Shown piece after piece: positions 44,430 to 53,159 of a stretch of DNA of 64,000 bases. Below the pieces are notes generated by a model. The model was not told the origin of the DNA, ran no database searches, and saw only the letters and a program-made list of their open reading frames with translations. Position numbers and translations under genes: made by a program. The stretch is from Bacillota bacterium (GTDB lineage: Bacteria; Bacillota; Clostridia; Tissierellales; Sedimentibacteraceae). The first letter of the stretch is position 1, and each line of letters starts with the position of its first letter. The stretch lies in contig JAEWJT010000017.1 of the NCBI GenBank assembly GCA_023386345.1, forward strand, positions 248,001 through 312,000, in the 5' to 3' direction.

Positions 44430-45458
44430 ATGAGAAAAACTAATTATAAAAATATAGTAGTATTTATTATTGTTATTTTTTTGTTTCTTTATACAGTGCC
44501 AACATTATCTTTATATTTAATAGAAAGAAAATTTCCTCCTAGAAATTCAAAAATAGAAACAGTCGAATCTGATGACTTATCAATTTCGGATGAAGATATA
44601 AAAAGACGAATAGTACAAGTTTATGATATTAACAAAAAAGTAGTCATAGATATTGAAATTGAAGAATACATAAAAGGAGTTGTAGCAGGAGAAATGCCTG
44701 CTGAATTTGAAACAGAAGCTTTAAAAGCACAGGCTGTTGCAGCACGTACATATTTGTTATATAAATTAAAGAAAAATACAGTTAACCCTGAACAGCATAG
44801 AGAAGCTCCTATTTGTAGTGGTATACATTGTCAGGTATATTATTCGAGGGACATGCTTTTGGAAAAATTTTCTCAGGATTGGTTTGATAAATATTGGGAA
44901 AAAATTGAAAATGCAGTTAATTCAACTAAGGGAGAAATTTTGAGTTATGATAATAAGGTTATAGAGCCATTATTTCACTCAACAAGCGGAGGGAAAACTG
45001 AAAATTCGGAGGAAGTTTTTGGATCATTCATGCCATATCTAAGAAGTGTTGAAAGTCCATATGAAGAAGCATCACCTAAACTTAGTGCAAGTGTTTCTAT
45101 ACCTGTAGTAGAATTTATTAAAAAATTAAATGATGAGTATGGCTTGAATGATTTAACAGCAAAAAATCTTAAGAGCAAGATATCATTGTTGGAAATCAGT
45201 GAGGGTGGAAAAATAAAGTCATTAAAAATAGGCGATAAGGTTTTGACAGGCAGAGAAATTCGTTCATTGTATAATTTGAATTCGGCAAGTTTTAGATTTA
45301 TACAGAGTAAAGACTCGATTGAGATTATAACAGCTGGATATGGACACGGAGTAGGTATGAGCCAATATGGAGCAAATGGGATGGCTGCTAAAGGTTACAG
45401 CTATGAAGATATTCTTAAGCATTATTATACTGGAGTGGAAATATTGAAGATTAATTAG
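44430..45458 (+). CDS. spoIID: Stage II sporulation protein D (lytic transglycosylase)
   Basis: A 342-residue protein with one N-terminal membrane segment (about 8-28) and the SpoIID domain. The catalytic Glu is in VVAGEMPAEFETEALKAQAV (near 88), followed by AARTYLLYK, FHSTSGGKTENSEEVFG and the C-terminal GYGHGVGMSQYGANGMA. SpoIID cleaves glycan strands during engulfment with SpoIIP and SpoIIM. AAAAGGAG precedes the ATG. It is divergent from the SpoIIQ-like gene and close to murA and spoIIID, a classical sporulation neighbourhood. Confidence 0.95.
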   Translation: MRKTNYKNIVVFIIVIFLFLYTVPTLSLYLIERKFPPRNSKIETVESDDLSISDEDIKRRIVQVYDINKKVVIDIEIEEYIKGVVAGEMPAEFETEALKAQAVAARTYLLYKLKKNTVNPEQHREAPICSGIHCQVYYSRDMLLEKFSQDWFDKYWEKIENAVNSTKGEILSYDNKVIEPLFHSTSGGKTENSEEVFGSFMPYLRSVESPYEEASPKLSASVSIPVVEFIKKLNDEYGLNDLTAKNLKSKISLLEISEGGKIKSLKIGDKVLTGREIRSLYNLNSASFRFIQSKDSIEIITAGYGHGVGMSQYGANGMAAKGYSYEDILKHYYTGVEILKIN

Positions 45459-45553
45459 ATGATAATTTTTAGATTAGTGCATCTAGTGAAAGTTTAGCAG
45501 ATGTTTTTCTCTTCTACATACACTATCGCGAAGCTTGGTTTAGCAAGATAAAT

Positions 45554-45639
45554 AAAAAACGGTTCCTGCTTCTTAACTCCCTTTACCTTGATTTTTGTAA
45601 GGTAGGTAAAGCTCGTTATAGGCGCGACAACCGTTTTTT
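45554..45639. terminator. 86-base multi-tier hairpin with U-tract
   Basis: Outer stem AAAAAACGGTT (45554-45564) with AACCGTTTTTT (45629-45639); inner stems TAAC/GTTA (45574-45577 with 45615-45618) and CTTTACC/GGTAAAG (45581-45587 with 45605-45611). U-tracts occur on both strands. It probably ends spoIID transcription, but it is more elaborate than a normal terminator. Confidence 0.65.
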
Positions 45640-45684
45640 ATTTTATTTCTGGACTTTGCTTACAGATAAATTATTATATGTAAA

Positions 45685-45691
45685 TGTCGAA
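45685..45691 (+). promoter_or_regulatory. Spo0A box upstream of the pilus operon
   Basis: A perfect TGTCGAA, followed by a related TGTCGGA at 45719-45725 inside the promoter spacer. The first is centred about 58 bases before the expected transcription start. Confidence 0.5.
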
Positions 45692-45710
45692 ATTTGACGA
45701 ATGATAAGTG

Positions 45711-45739
45711 TTGCAATATGTCGGAAAATGTAATATTAT
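45711..45739 (+). promoter_or_regulatory. Sigma-A type promoter of the Tad-like operon
   Basis: TTGCAA (45711-45716), a 17-base spacer and TATTAT (45734-45739), 32 bases before the first ATG, which has the strong AAGGGGGG ribosome binding site. Confidence 0.6.
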
Positions 45740-45770
45740 AGAAAAAGTTTTTAAGGGGGGATAATTTAAT

Positions 45771-47300
45771 ATGAGGGTATATAAACTTCTTTTTTGTATT
45801 GCTAGCAATATTGACAACATTGTCGCAGGTCTAAATTCCTATGTCGAGGATAAAGATTACAAATTCCAAATTGAACACATAGCAGATTATACAGAGTTAA
45901 TTTCATATAAAAATTTTGACTTGTTTGATTGTATTATCATACAAGAATTTTTTAATGCAGAAATTCCAATAACTATTGAATATTTGTGCAAATTCTTATC
46001 ATTTCAAAATTTAAAAACCATATGTATTTTTGATGAATTAAAGCGTACAAGCTATGCTAATGAATTATATAAAAAAGGTTTATATAATTGCTTTTTTGGT
46101 GAAGATGCAACACAGCTTTCTACTGATAGGCTTATAGATATAATGTTAAACGGAAGAAATCTTGCAGAGGCTAAAGGCTATTACAATATTAAGGATGAGT
46201 GTGAAAATACAATTGTCAGCAAATCTATATTAGATGAACTTATCAATATATCAAAACTGTATAAAGATGATGAAGAACTTCTTATTGAAGAATTTAGTAT
46301 TATAGTTGAAAAACTCAACGATTTTGAAATAAGAAACCTGATATTACAGCTTCCATCTAAGCTTATTGATAGCTTTTTATGTATACCAAGATTTTATGCA
46401 GAGTATCAAAAAATAAAAGAAACTATTGCAAATACAGAGAAAAGCAAAAAACTAATTTCCTTAGATAAAGTCAATAGGCTAGAGCTAAAGCTAATCCCTG
46501 TAAATTCAAAAAATATTGGAGTCGTAAGTCTATCGCAAGGTGCAGGTGCAAGTTTTTTCTGTATGAATTTTGCCAAGGCTTTATCTGAATTTATGAAAGT
46601 TTCAGTTATAGAAATGCCACTTTTAAAGCCATATATGTACTATTACCTTGGATTAAATGCTTTGTGCGCTGAAGAACTTATAGACTTCACATCATATGCA
46701 CATTTAATAAATGAAAATAAAGCACTTAAAAATAATCATTATGTTCATTCGAAAAATAACGATATTTACTGGATAATTTCAGATGCTTCAAAATATCAAA
46801 TTGATGATTGGGATTTTACTAAGATGATGAGGCTTTTATATATGCCCAAACCTTCATCGATGAATATAGTAGACTTGGGAGACAAGCTATTCGATTCAAG
46901 TATTAGCAGCATAATCGAACAGTTTTATATGATTATTGTTATTATAGACCCTATGATACCAAATGTTTTAAACAGTTTTGAATATTTAGAAAAAATAAAA
47001 AACTTAGCGGAGGAAAAAAATATAAATATTGAATACGTTGTAAATAAATACAGCAAGGGTGTAAATAGCAATGATTTAATTAATTTTTTAGATGTTAAGC
47101 CTTTTATGTATTTGCCTTATATTAATTCAAAAAATATTTATAAAGCTGTGTATGACGCAGACATACCTTATAACAACATAGAGGTAAGGACGGAACTATT
47201 TCCTGAATTTGATAAGTTGTTAAAAAGAATAGTTCCAAAAGAGATTTATGGACAAAAATCAAATAAAAATATATTTAAAAAGTTAAAATTTAAGCTTTAA
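45771..47300 (+). CDS. TadZ/CpaE-like protein with degenerate P-loop
   Basis: A 509-residue protein with an N-terminal atypical receiver-like part (about 1-125), a helical linker and a C-terminal MinD/ParA-like domain (about 245-490). The position of the P-loop reads LSQGAGASFF (near 254), lacking both signature lysines, so ATP hydrolysis is doubtful. The same fold order is found in TadZ/CpaE, which place the Tad pilus machine in the cell. A second TadZ-like gene follows two genes downstream. Weak similarity makes this a context-supported call. It is the first gene of the operon. Confidence 0.65.
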   Translation: MRVYKLLFCIASNIDNIVAGLNSYVEDKDYKFQIEHIADYTELISYKNFDLFDCIIIQEFFNAEIPITIEYLCKFLSFQNLKTICIFDELKRTSYANELYKKGLYNCFFGEDATQLSTDRLIDIMLNGRNLAEAKGYYNIKDECENTIVSKSILDELINISKLYKDDEELLIEEFSIIVEKLNDFEIRNLILQLPSKLIDSFLCIPRFYAEYQKIKETIANTEKSKKLISLDKVNRLELKLIPVNSKNIGVVSLSQGAGASFFCMNFAKALSEFMKVSVIEMPLLKPYMYYYLGLNALCAEELIDFTSYAHLINENKALKNNHYVHSKNNDIYWIISDASKYQIDDWDFTKMMRLLYMPKPSSMNIVDLGDKLFDSSISSIIEQFYMIIVIIDPMIPNVLNSFEYLEKIKNLAEEKNINIEYVVNKYSKGVNSNDLINFLDVKPFMYLPYINSKNIYKAVYDADIPYNNIEVRTELFPEFDKLLKRIVPKEIYGQKSNKNIFKKLKFKL

Positions 47301-47365
47301 AAAATAGGATAAGCTTTAATAGAGAATAAAAAAGTACAAAAAATTAATTGGAGGATTTTTATTTA

Positions 47366-48100
47366 ATGAGGAAATTTTTTAAAAAACACAAGCGTTTGGT
47401 AGGAATTATACTACTTGCATTAGCATTAGGTTTTTTTGCGTTTTGGGAGCTAATAGGGAGAGAAGAACTTTTGTATTCAAATGTAGTCGTGCTTAAAGAG
47501 GATGTTTTTAAAGGAGTAGAAATAACACATGATATGCTTCAGTATATAAAAATTGACTCTCAAGGAGTGATTAAGGATTGTATAACAAGTCCTGATGATA
47601 TTGTAGGTTTAGAATCAAAGCATTACATACCTGCTGGAACACAATTAGTATCAAACTATTTTGATTTATCATCTTTAGTTTTAAAGGATGACGAGAAGAT
47701 AATGAGCTTGCCTGATGGATGGATACATTCTTTTCCAGAAACATTGCGAAGGAAAGATGAGGTATATATTTATGCTATAGAGCCTCTTAGAGACAATATT
47801 AATGATAGCTTTAAGAGTGATATTAGTGCTTCAAACATGAATAATAAGATAGAAACAAATGTAAATAGAGCTAATTCAAATAGTAAAGTTAATGAGCAGG
47901 AAAAAATATATCTTCTAAAAACTACAATTGCCTATGTAAAAGATAATTCTAACAGGGAAGTAAGCAGCCTAGATGATGATAGACTTGTTGGTTCGTCGGT
48001 GATAAGTAATGTAGAACTTGTCATAACAGAAAAACAGTTTGAAATGTTAAGAATTTATGCACAAGATGGCTATACATTCGTACTGATGTACACTAAATAG
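47366..48100 (+). CDS. cpaB: CpaB/RcpC-like SAF domain protein
   Basis: A 244-residue protein with a basic N terminus, one membrane segment (about 11-30) and an SAF domain (about 40-95: VVVLKEDVFKGVEITHDML and GLESKHYIPAGTQLVSNYF). This is the layout of CpaB, a Flp pilus assembly factor, which in Gram-positives faces the outside wall zone. The later part (about 130-170) is Asn/Ser-rich. The ATG at 47366 is used, since GGAGG lies 13 bases upstream; an in-frame TTG at 47348 overlaps that site. Confidence 0.8.
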   Translation: MRKFFKKHKRLVGIILLALALGFFAFWELIGREELLYSNVVVLKEDVFKGVEITHDMLQYIKIDSQGVIKDCITSPDDIVGLESKHYIPAGTQLVSNYFDLSSLVLKDDEKIMSLPDGWIHSFPETLRRKDEVYIYAIEPLRDNINDSFKSDISASNMNNKIETNVNRANSNSKVNEQEKIYLLKTTIAYVKDNSNREVSSLDDDRLVGSSVISNVELVITEKQFEMLRIYAQDGYTFVLMYTK

Positions 48101-48120
48101 ATTTATGGAGGTATATAATA

Positions 48121-49278
48121 ATGAAATTACATGTAATTAGCAATGATTTAGAGTTAATAGATGAATTAAAAAATATTGTCGGAATTCAGGTAAAATCAAT
48201 AGATAAAAAAAATTTAAATGATAGTGAAGCTGATGTATTGGTAGTGAGCAATGAAATAATAGATATAAAAATGCTTTTATCTACTAAATCAACAGAAGCT
48301 AAGACATTTTATTTATCAAAATTTAAAGATAATGAAGCATTATTAAGTTTAGATAGCAAGCTATTGTCATTAAAAAATATAGTTATTGTTCCACCAAAAA
48401 GGACAATTAAGCAAATACAAGAATTTATTCTTAGTAACATTTATAAGGTGGAAACGGAAAATAATGTATTTACATTCTTTGGTGCAGATAGCAAGGTTGG
48501 AGTTACTAGCATAGCTCAATTAGTAGCCTCAAACATTGCTAAAAGAAATAAGGATAAAGCAGTACTTTTACTATTTTTAGATGGACAAACTGGCTTTGAT
48601 TGGGTTGAGGATAAAAGAAGTATTAGTACTTGTTTAGCAGATATTCAAGTTGCTTTAAAAAATAATTTTCTAGATAGCAACAGTTTGAGAGAAAATTGCC
48701 TAAGAATGTTTCCTAACTTATATTTATTAAAAGGTGAGATAAGAATAGATGAGAATGTCTGCTATAACGAGCATGAGATAAATTCGTTGATTAACATATG
48801 CAGAGAAGCTTTTGATTTTGTTATTATAGACGCTGGAAATACAATGAATTTATCTCTGAGAATGACCTATTCAGCTTTAATAAATAGCGGTAGTAATAAT
48901 ATGCTTGTGACTGACCAGTTACTGAAATCATATGAGATGTATAAAAAAGGCAGATTGCAGGTTTTGGATGATTTAAAAATTGATAAATTCAGCGTGTTAA
49001 TTTTAAACAAATACATGCAAAACAACTCAGTGTTTAAAAAGGAAGAGATTGTCAGCAACTATGACATGGCAGTTCTTACAATGCTTCCATATTTAGATTA
49101 TTACTATCAAGCAGCGGCGGATAAAAATTTATCTTTATTTGAAAATGATAAGGCCTACTTAGAGGGTATTTTAACAATAGTTAAATTGATAGAATCTAAG
49201 CGAGGAATAATCAAGGAAGAAAAGAAAAAGTCATGGTTTAATATTATAAAAAGAATTGGAGTAAAGGCTAATATATAG
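48121..49278 (+). CDS. TadZ/CpaE-like MinD-family ATPase
   Basis: A 385-residue protein with an N-terminal receiver-like domain (about 1-110, MKLHVISNDLELIDELKNI) and a MinD/ParA-like domain. The deviant Walker A reads GADSKVGVTSIAQL (near 121-134): the signature Lys is kept, but the P-loop Lys is missing, as in several CpaE/TadZ proteins. Walker B-like FVIIDAGNTMNLS lies near 237. TadZ positions the pilus complex at the membrane. With 45771-47300 the operon has two such proteins. Confidence 0.75.
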   Translation: MKLHVISNDLELIDELKNIVGIQVKSIDKKNLNDSEADVLVVSNEIIDIKMLLSTKSTEAKTFYLSKFKDNEALLSLDSKLLSLKNIVIVPPKRTIKQIQEFILSNIYKVETENNVFTFFGADSKVGVTSIAQLVASNIAKRNKDKAVLLLFLDGQTGFDWVEDKRSISTCLADIQVALKNNFLDSNSLRENCLRMFPNLYLLKGEIRIDENVCYNEHEINSLINICREAFDFVIIDAGNTMNLSLRMTYSALINSGSNNMLVTDQLLKSYEMYKKGRLQVLDDLKIDKFSVLILNKYMQNNSVFKKEEIVSNYDMAVLTMLPYLDYYYQAAADKNLSLFENDKAYLEGILTIVKLIESKRGIIKEEKKKSWFNIIKRIGVKANI

Positions 49279-49333
49279 CTTAGATTATTAAAATTTTAAC
49301 TTATATTAGATTAAATGTTAGGAAGGTGATGTT

Positions 49334-50848
49334 ATGGCAGAATCAAGTGAAATTATGCAAAAAATCAATATAGATACTATGATGAGGACAAATAGAACGA
49401 AATACTATCTAAGAGATTTAATAGATGAAGTTAAAAGCAGTAAAAAAATTGATAACAGCAAAAAAACTGTTGCATATATCAAAAAAGATAGAGATAGATT
49501 TTCTGTTCTGTGTGATGAAGTTAAGTTTTATTTTACAAATATGAAAATAGGTGTAGATGATTTAGAAAGACAGAAAAAGGCTATAATAGGCTATCCAGAG
49601 GAAGTAGCATATTATAAGGATAGAATAAAAGAATATTTAAAGTCAAATAACTTGTTAAAAGAGGGGTACCCGGCATGGTATTCAAACTTATCTAACGCGG
49701 TTTTCCATGAGCTGTTTGGATTGGCAGGCATAGCAGAGTGGTATGAAGCAAAAACAGATGCGCTTAAATTTTCATCATCTGCAAAAATAATAGGTGAAAA
49801 TATATATTTCATGTTAAATGGTGTAATGACATTAATGCCGCAGAAAATAAGCTCAGATAGAAGAGACCAGCTAAGAAGAGCATTGTTATCAAATGACCAC
49901 AGAGTAAGACTTGATAATGATGTTCCAGATATTGAGATGTTTTCGGGTGAGCGTATAAAAATATTCAACGAAAATGTAACGAGGAAAAATAGTGATTGTA
50001 TAATTTTCAGAAAATTCCCTGTCAGAGATTACTCGTTTGAACAGCAAATAACACTTGGAACTTATCCTAAAGACATTCTAAATTTTTGCAAGGCTATGGC
50101 TAAAATAGGCTTTAATATGGCATTTACAGGAGCAGTAAGGACAAGTAAGACAACGCAGTTGGCAACGTGGCTAAGTTATGAAGACCCAACTAAAGAGGGG
50201 ATTATAATTGAAACAAGAGCAGAAATTCCTTTTACGGAAATATTGCCGACAGCACCGATATTGCCTTTATTAATAGACAATGACGAAAAGCTAGAGCATG
50301 TAAGAGCTTCGATAATGCGTTCAGATGCTGATTGGATAATATGTGCGGAGGCTCGTTCCGGAACGATGTTTGAAATAGCATTAAAGGGTGCAAGTGTAGG
50401 AACAAGAAGATGCAAATTTACTGCTCATTTTAATACTCCTTTTGATTTCCCGTATGAGTTCGCAAAAGAAATAGTGAGAGTATATGGAGGAAATGTAAAT
50501 GATGAAGCGATAAATGTTGCAAAAGCATATACAATAAATCTACACTTTATCAATTATCCGAACAATATCTCTAAAAAGAGATTAGAGGGGATTTATGTAT
50601 TTGAGTATAGAGCGGATACATATGAAATTTATATTCATACAATATGTAAATATGATGTATTAAATGATTATTGGTCGTTTAACTATAAAATTACGGATGA
50701 TATGGAGCGTATAGGTAAGGAAGAGAACTATGAAGCTTTCAAAGAAATGTGTTCTGAGTTAGAAATGTTAGCTGAAAAATATCCAATGGATAAGAATTCA
50801 GCTAAAGCTCTTAGACCGTTTTATAGCAGGAATGGAGGGAATAAATGA
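49334..50848 (+). CDS. cpaF: CpaF/TadA-like secretion ATPase
   Basis: A 504-residue VirB11/CpaF-type motor ATPase. The P-loop is NMAFTGAVRTSKTTQLATWL (near 262-281): GxxxxSKT in place of the usual GxxxxGKT. The Walker B/Glu box is DWIICAEARSGTMFEIALKG (near 334), and the His-box region is KFTAHFNTPFDFPYEFA. It would power pilus assembly or secretion from the cytosol. It ends ATGA-overlapped with the TadB-like gene, so they are translationally coupled. Its N terminus (about 1-170) is longer than the usual CpaF lead. Confidence 0.85.
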   Translation: MAESSEIMQKINIDTMMRTNRTKYYLRDLIDEVKSSKKIDNSKKTVAYIKKDRDRFSVLCDEVKFYFTNMKIGVDDLERQKKAIIGYPEEVAYYKDRIKEYLKSNNLLKEGYPAWYSNLSNAVFHELFGLAGIAEWYEAKTDALKFSSSAKIIGENIYFMLNGVMTLMPQKISSDRRDQLRRALLSNDHRVRLDNDVPDIEMFSGERIKIFNENVTRKNSDCIIFRKFPVRDYSFEQQITLGTYPKDILNFCKAMAKIGFNMAFTGAVRTSKTTQLATWLSYEDPTKEGIIIETRAEIPFTEILPTAPILPLLIDNDEKLEHVRASIMRSDADWIICAEARSGTMFEIALKGASVGTRRCKFTAHFNTPFDFPYEFAKEIVRVYGGNVNDEAINVAKAYTINLHFINYPNNISKKRLEGIYVFEYRADTYEIYIHTICKYDVLNDYWSFNYKITDDMERIGKEENYEAFKEMCSELEMLAEKYPMDKNSAKALRPFYSRNGGNK

Positions 50849-51807
50849 AAAATTTTATATTTATAATAAATATTCTGATATATTTCATAATTATATTTTC
50901 GATATATATAGTATTTCAAAAAGGTATAGAAGAAAGTTTTAAAAGATTTTTTCGTTTTGCTAATAGAAGAAAAAAGAAAGCTCCCTTATATGAATATATC
51001 AGAAAGGTTATCATATCAATATATGACGTATTTGATGAAAGAGAATTGGAAACGAAGATATTTAACTTCTATTCTAAGACGATATCAATATTTGCGGTTG
51101 TATTCATAGTGTTTTTAAGGTATAGCCTTATGGGAAAATCTACACTGCAAGCAATATCATCATCATTATTAATAGCTATAATATGTTCGCTAATTCCTTA
51201 TGGAATTTTATTAAATAGGTTATTAATGACGCAAAGTGATAGCAGTAGAGATGCAACAATAATTGTAACAACATTGCTTAATCAATATAGGATATATAAC
51301 TTCAATATGGCATCAGCTATAGACGCCACGATATTAGCCTTGGATGAGAGTGTTATAACAAGAAGATATATAATGAGATTATCAATGAGAATAAAGGAAT
51401 ATCGTTCAGAAGCAGAGTTAATAAAAATACTAGATGAATTTTCATTCGCAGTTAATACTAATTGGATTAGAATGCTGTCAGATGCAATATTTTTCGGGAT
51501 TAACTCAAAAATAGATGTAACACTCAGTTTAAATGGTATAGTCAAGCAAATTAAACTAATAGATGATATTCAAAATACAGGAAAAAGACTTAATAACGAA
51601 GGCTTTGCAATGGCTAAATACCTAGCTCCTATTATGTTTATAATTATGCTGTGGGTGAGTATAAAAATGATGGGAATGAAAATAGATGAGATATTATTCA
51701 GACAAATAAATGGACAAGGATTAATGTTTCTATATTTGATGATAGGATTAGGATTAGCAAGCTATGTGGTTGAATATCTGTACAAGCATAGAAAATTTGA
51801 TTTTTAG
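50845..51807 (+). CDS. TadB-like pilus assembly membrane protein
   Basis: A 320-residue protein with a hydrophobic N terminus (about 3-22), a pair of membrane segments (about 75-120), a cytosolic helical domain (about 130-250) and two C-terminal segments (about 255-275 and 295-313). This topology is that of T2SF/TadB platform proteins; the sequence is diverged. It overlaps cpaF by four bases and is 11 bases upstream of the TadC-like gene. Confidence 0.75.
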   Translation: MKNFIFIINILIYFIIIFSIYIVFQKGIEESFKRFFRFANRRKKKAPLYEYIRKVIISIYDVFDERELETKIFNFYSKTISIFAVVFIVFLRYSLMGKSTLQAISSSLLIAIICSLIPYGILLNRLLMTQSDSSRDATIIVTTLLNQYRIYNFNMASAIDATILALDESVITRRYIMRLSMRIKEYRSEAELIKILDEFSFAVNTNWIRMLSDAIFFGINSKIDVTLSLNGIVKQIKLIDDIQNTGKRLNNEGFAMAKYLAPIMFIIMLWVSIKMMGMKIDEILFRQINGQGLMFLYLMIGLGLASYVVEYLYKHRKFDF

Positions 51808-51818
51808 GTGGTGAAGAG

Positions 51819-52703
51819 TTGATAAAGTTAAGCATAAATCCATATGTTTTATTTGCATTTATGATATTTAGTATCCTAGTATTTGAAGGGATATACTTAA
51901 TATTTTTCAAAGATAATGATAGAAAAGATAGAAGATTTACACTTTCAAATCTAAGATTTGACATAAGTAAAAGAATAGATAATTCATCAATAGATGCTGA
52001 ATTTGAAAGAAACGGATTAAAGGTATCATTTAAAAAATATTTTAAAAGCTATCAAATAATTAGATACATAGCTATCGTAGCGATGGTAGTATATTTAATT
52101 CTAAAAGCGATATTTTCATCTGTTTCAACAATTAATATTGTAATAGTTTTTGCTTTAATAGTAATGTCAACACCAATATTAAAGTTTAGAAAAAGATGGA
52201 CAGTATTTGGTCAAATAATGAAGGCATTAGATAAAGATTTAAAGAAAAAGCAGGATATGGAGCTATCAAGCATTGTTATACAGCTACAAAACATAGCAGT
52301 ATCGCAGGAAAAAGCACCAACAAACTTAAGTAGCATGCTGCTTAGAATAATAGGATTTTGCAGCTATACAAAAGCGGGTTTTGTAAAGATGATATCGCTA
52401 ATAGACCAAGATAGAGAAGATGAAGCAAAACAAGCCTTTATAAAAGAAGTAGATACGATACTAGGGAGAGATTTAGCACATATATTAATACAACTGGACA
52501 AGCTTAATCCTGCAAAGGTCATAGAGCAGTTAAATCTTCTTGAGGAAAGAATTAGAAACGAAAATCTAACAATAAAGAATAGAAAAGAAGAATTTCATTC
52601 TAATTTGATTTATATGATACCAGTTGTATTATGCTTTGTAATACTATTAAACTTCGTAGTGATGATGTTAAATTCAGCAATGGAGTTTAGTATGGTATTT
52701 TAA
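51819..52703 (+). CDS. TadC-like pilus assembly membrane protein
   Basis: A 294-residue protein, start TTG (51819) behind AGGTGGTGAAGAG. It has an N-terminal membrane segment (about 8-25), a pair (about 80-120), a charged cytosolic domain and a C-terminal segment (about 268-288). It resembles the second T2SF-type platform protein of Tad systems. Together with the TadB-like protein it would form the inner-membrane base on which CpaF acts. Confidence 0.72.
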   Translation: MIKLSINPYVLFAFMIFSILVFEGIYLIFFKDNDRKDRRFTLSNLRFDISKRIDNSSIDAEFERNGLKVSFKKYFKSYQIIRYIAIVAMVVYLILKAIFSSVSTINIVIVFALIVMSTPILKFRKRWTVFGQIMKALDKDLKKKQDMELSSIVIQLQNIAVSQEKAPTNLSSMLLRIIGFCSYTKAGFVKMISLIDQDREDEAKQAFIKEVDTILGRDLAHILIQLDKLNPAKVIEQLNLLEERIRNENLTIKNRKEEFHSNLIYMIPVVLCFVILLNFVVMMLNSAMEFSMVF

Positions 52704-52798
52704 TATTTTTTACTAAAAAATAAATTTTAAATTTATTTTAAAATCTTATAAATAAAAATTAAAGGAGGAAGTGGTAAAAGTATTGCCACTAGAGAAAA

Positions 52799-52954
52799 AT
52801 GAAAAAAATTATAATAATTTTAGGAACAATTCTGTTAGGAGTATGGATAGTTTCAAGTTTGATTATGTCAGATACTGGTATGAAAGGTAATGCTCAGAGT
52901 ATTCAGAACAAGAGCAATCAAAAAATTGAAGAAATGATTAAAAATAATCCGTAA
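52799..52954 (+). CDS. Candidate Flp-like minipilin 1 (51 residues)
   Basis: A 51-residue protein: MKK, then a 20-residue hydrophobic helix (IIIILGTILLGVWIVSSLIM), then a polar tail (about 24-51) with Lys/Asn/Gln/Glu. Size, layout and position after TadC match Flp/Tad minipilins, though no G-x4-E cleavage motif is seen. The next gene encodes a clear paralogue. The ATG has only a weak AGAG before it; the strong GGAGG (52764-52768) would instead serve an overlapping GTG frame of 38 codons at 52772, so initiation is uncertain. Confidence 0.6.
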   Translation: MKKIIIILGTILLGVWIVSSLIMSDTGMKGNAQSIQNKSNQKIEEMIKNNP

Positions 52955-52974
52955 TGTTGAGTTAAGGTGTTGCT

Positions 52975-53118
52975 ATGAAAAAACTAATTCTAATACTAGG
53001 GGGAATTTTGTTAGGATGCTTCATATTTGGACTGCTCTTAAATGATGATTCAAGCATAAAGAGTTCGGTTAAAAAAGTTATGCAATATGAAATAGACCAG
53101 TATAAGCAAATCCCATAA
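52975..53118 (+). CDS. Candidate Flp-like minipilin 2 (47 residues)
   Basis: A 47-residue protein: MKK, hydrophobic helix (LILILGGILLGCFIFGLLL), then a polar tail ending YEIDQYKQIP. It aligns with the preceding small gene through MKKxIxILGxILLG. AAGGTG lies five bases before the ATG, a good ribosome binding site. The pair is too short for most automatic gene callers and is likely to be missed. A Cys in the membrane helix (residue 15) is not in a lipobox. Confidence 0.62.
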   Translation: MKKLILILGGILLGCFIFGLLLNDDSSIKSSVKKVMQYEIDQYKQIP

Positions 53119-53159
53119 AAAAGTGTTATGCAACAAGTTTATGAATTGTAAAGGAGGGT

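Larger units (their letters stand above)
45459..45770. other. Structured leader region before the pilus locus
   Basis: About 310 bases with several signals. TAGTG-CATCT (near 45476) can pair with AGATG (near 45500) and CACTA (near 45527). A long hairpin follows at 45554-45639. Then come a Spo0A box (45685-45691) and a promoter (45711-45739). No open reading frame with a ribosome binding site was seen. Confidence 0.55.

Noticed and set aside
45554..45639. Integron attC-like site, because of its long imperfect stem with AAC/GTT ends.
   Set aside because: The conserved simple sites and spacing of attC are not met, no integrase or cassette is near, and U-tracts favour a terminator.
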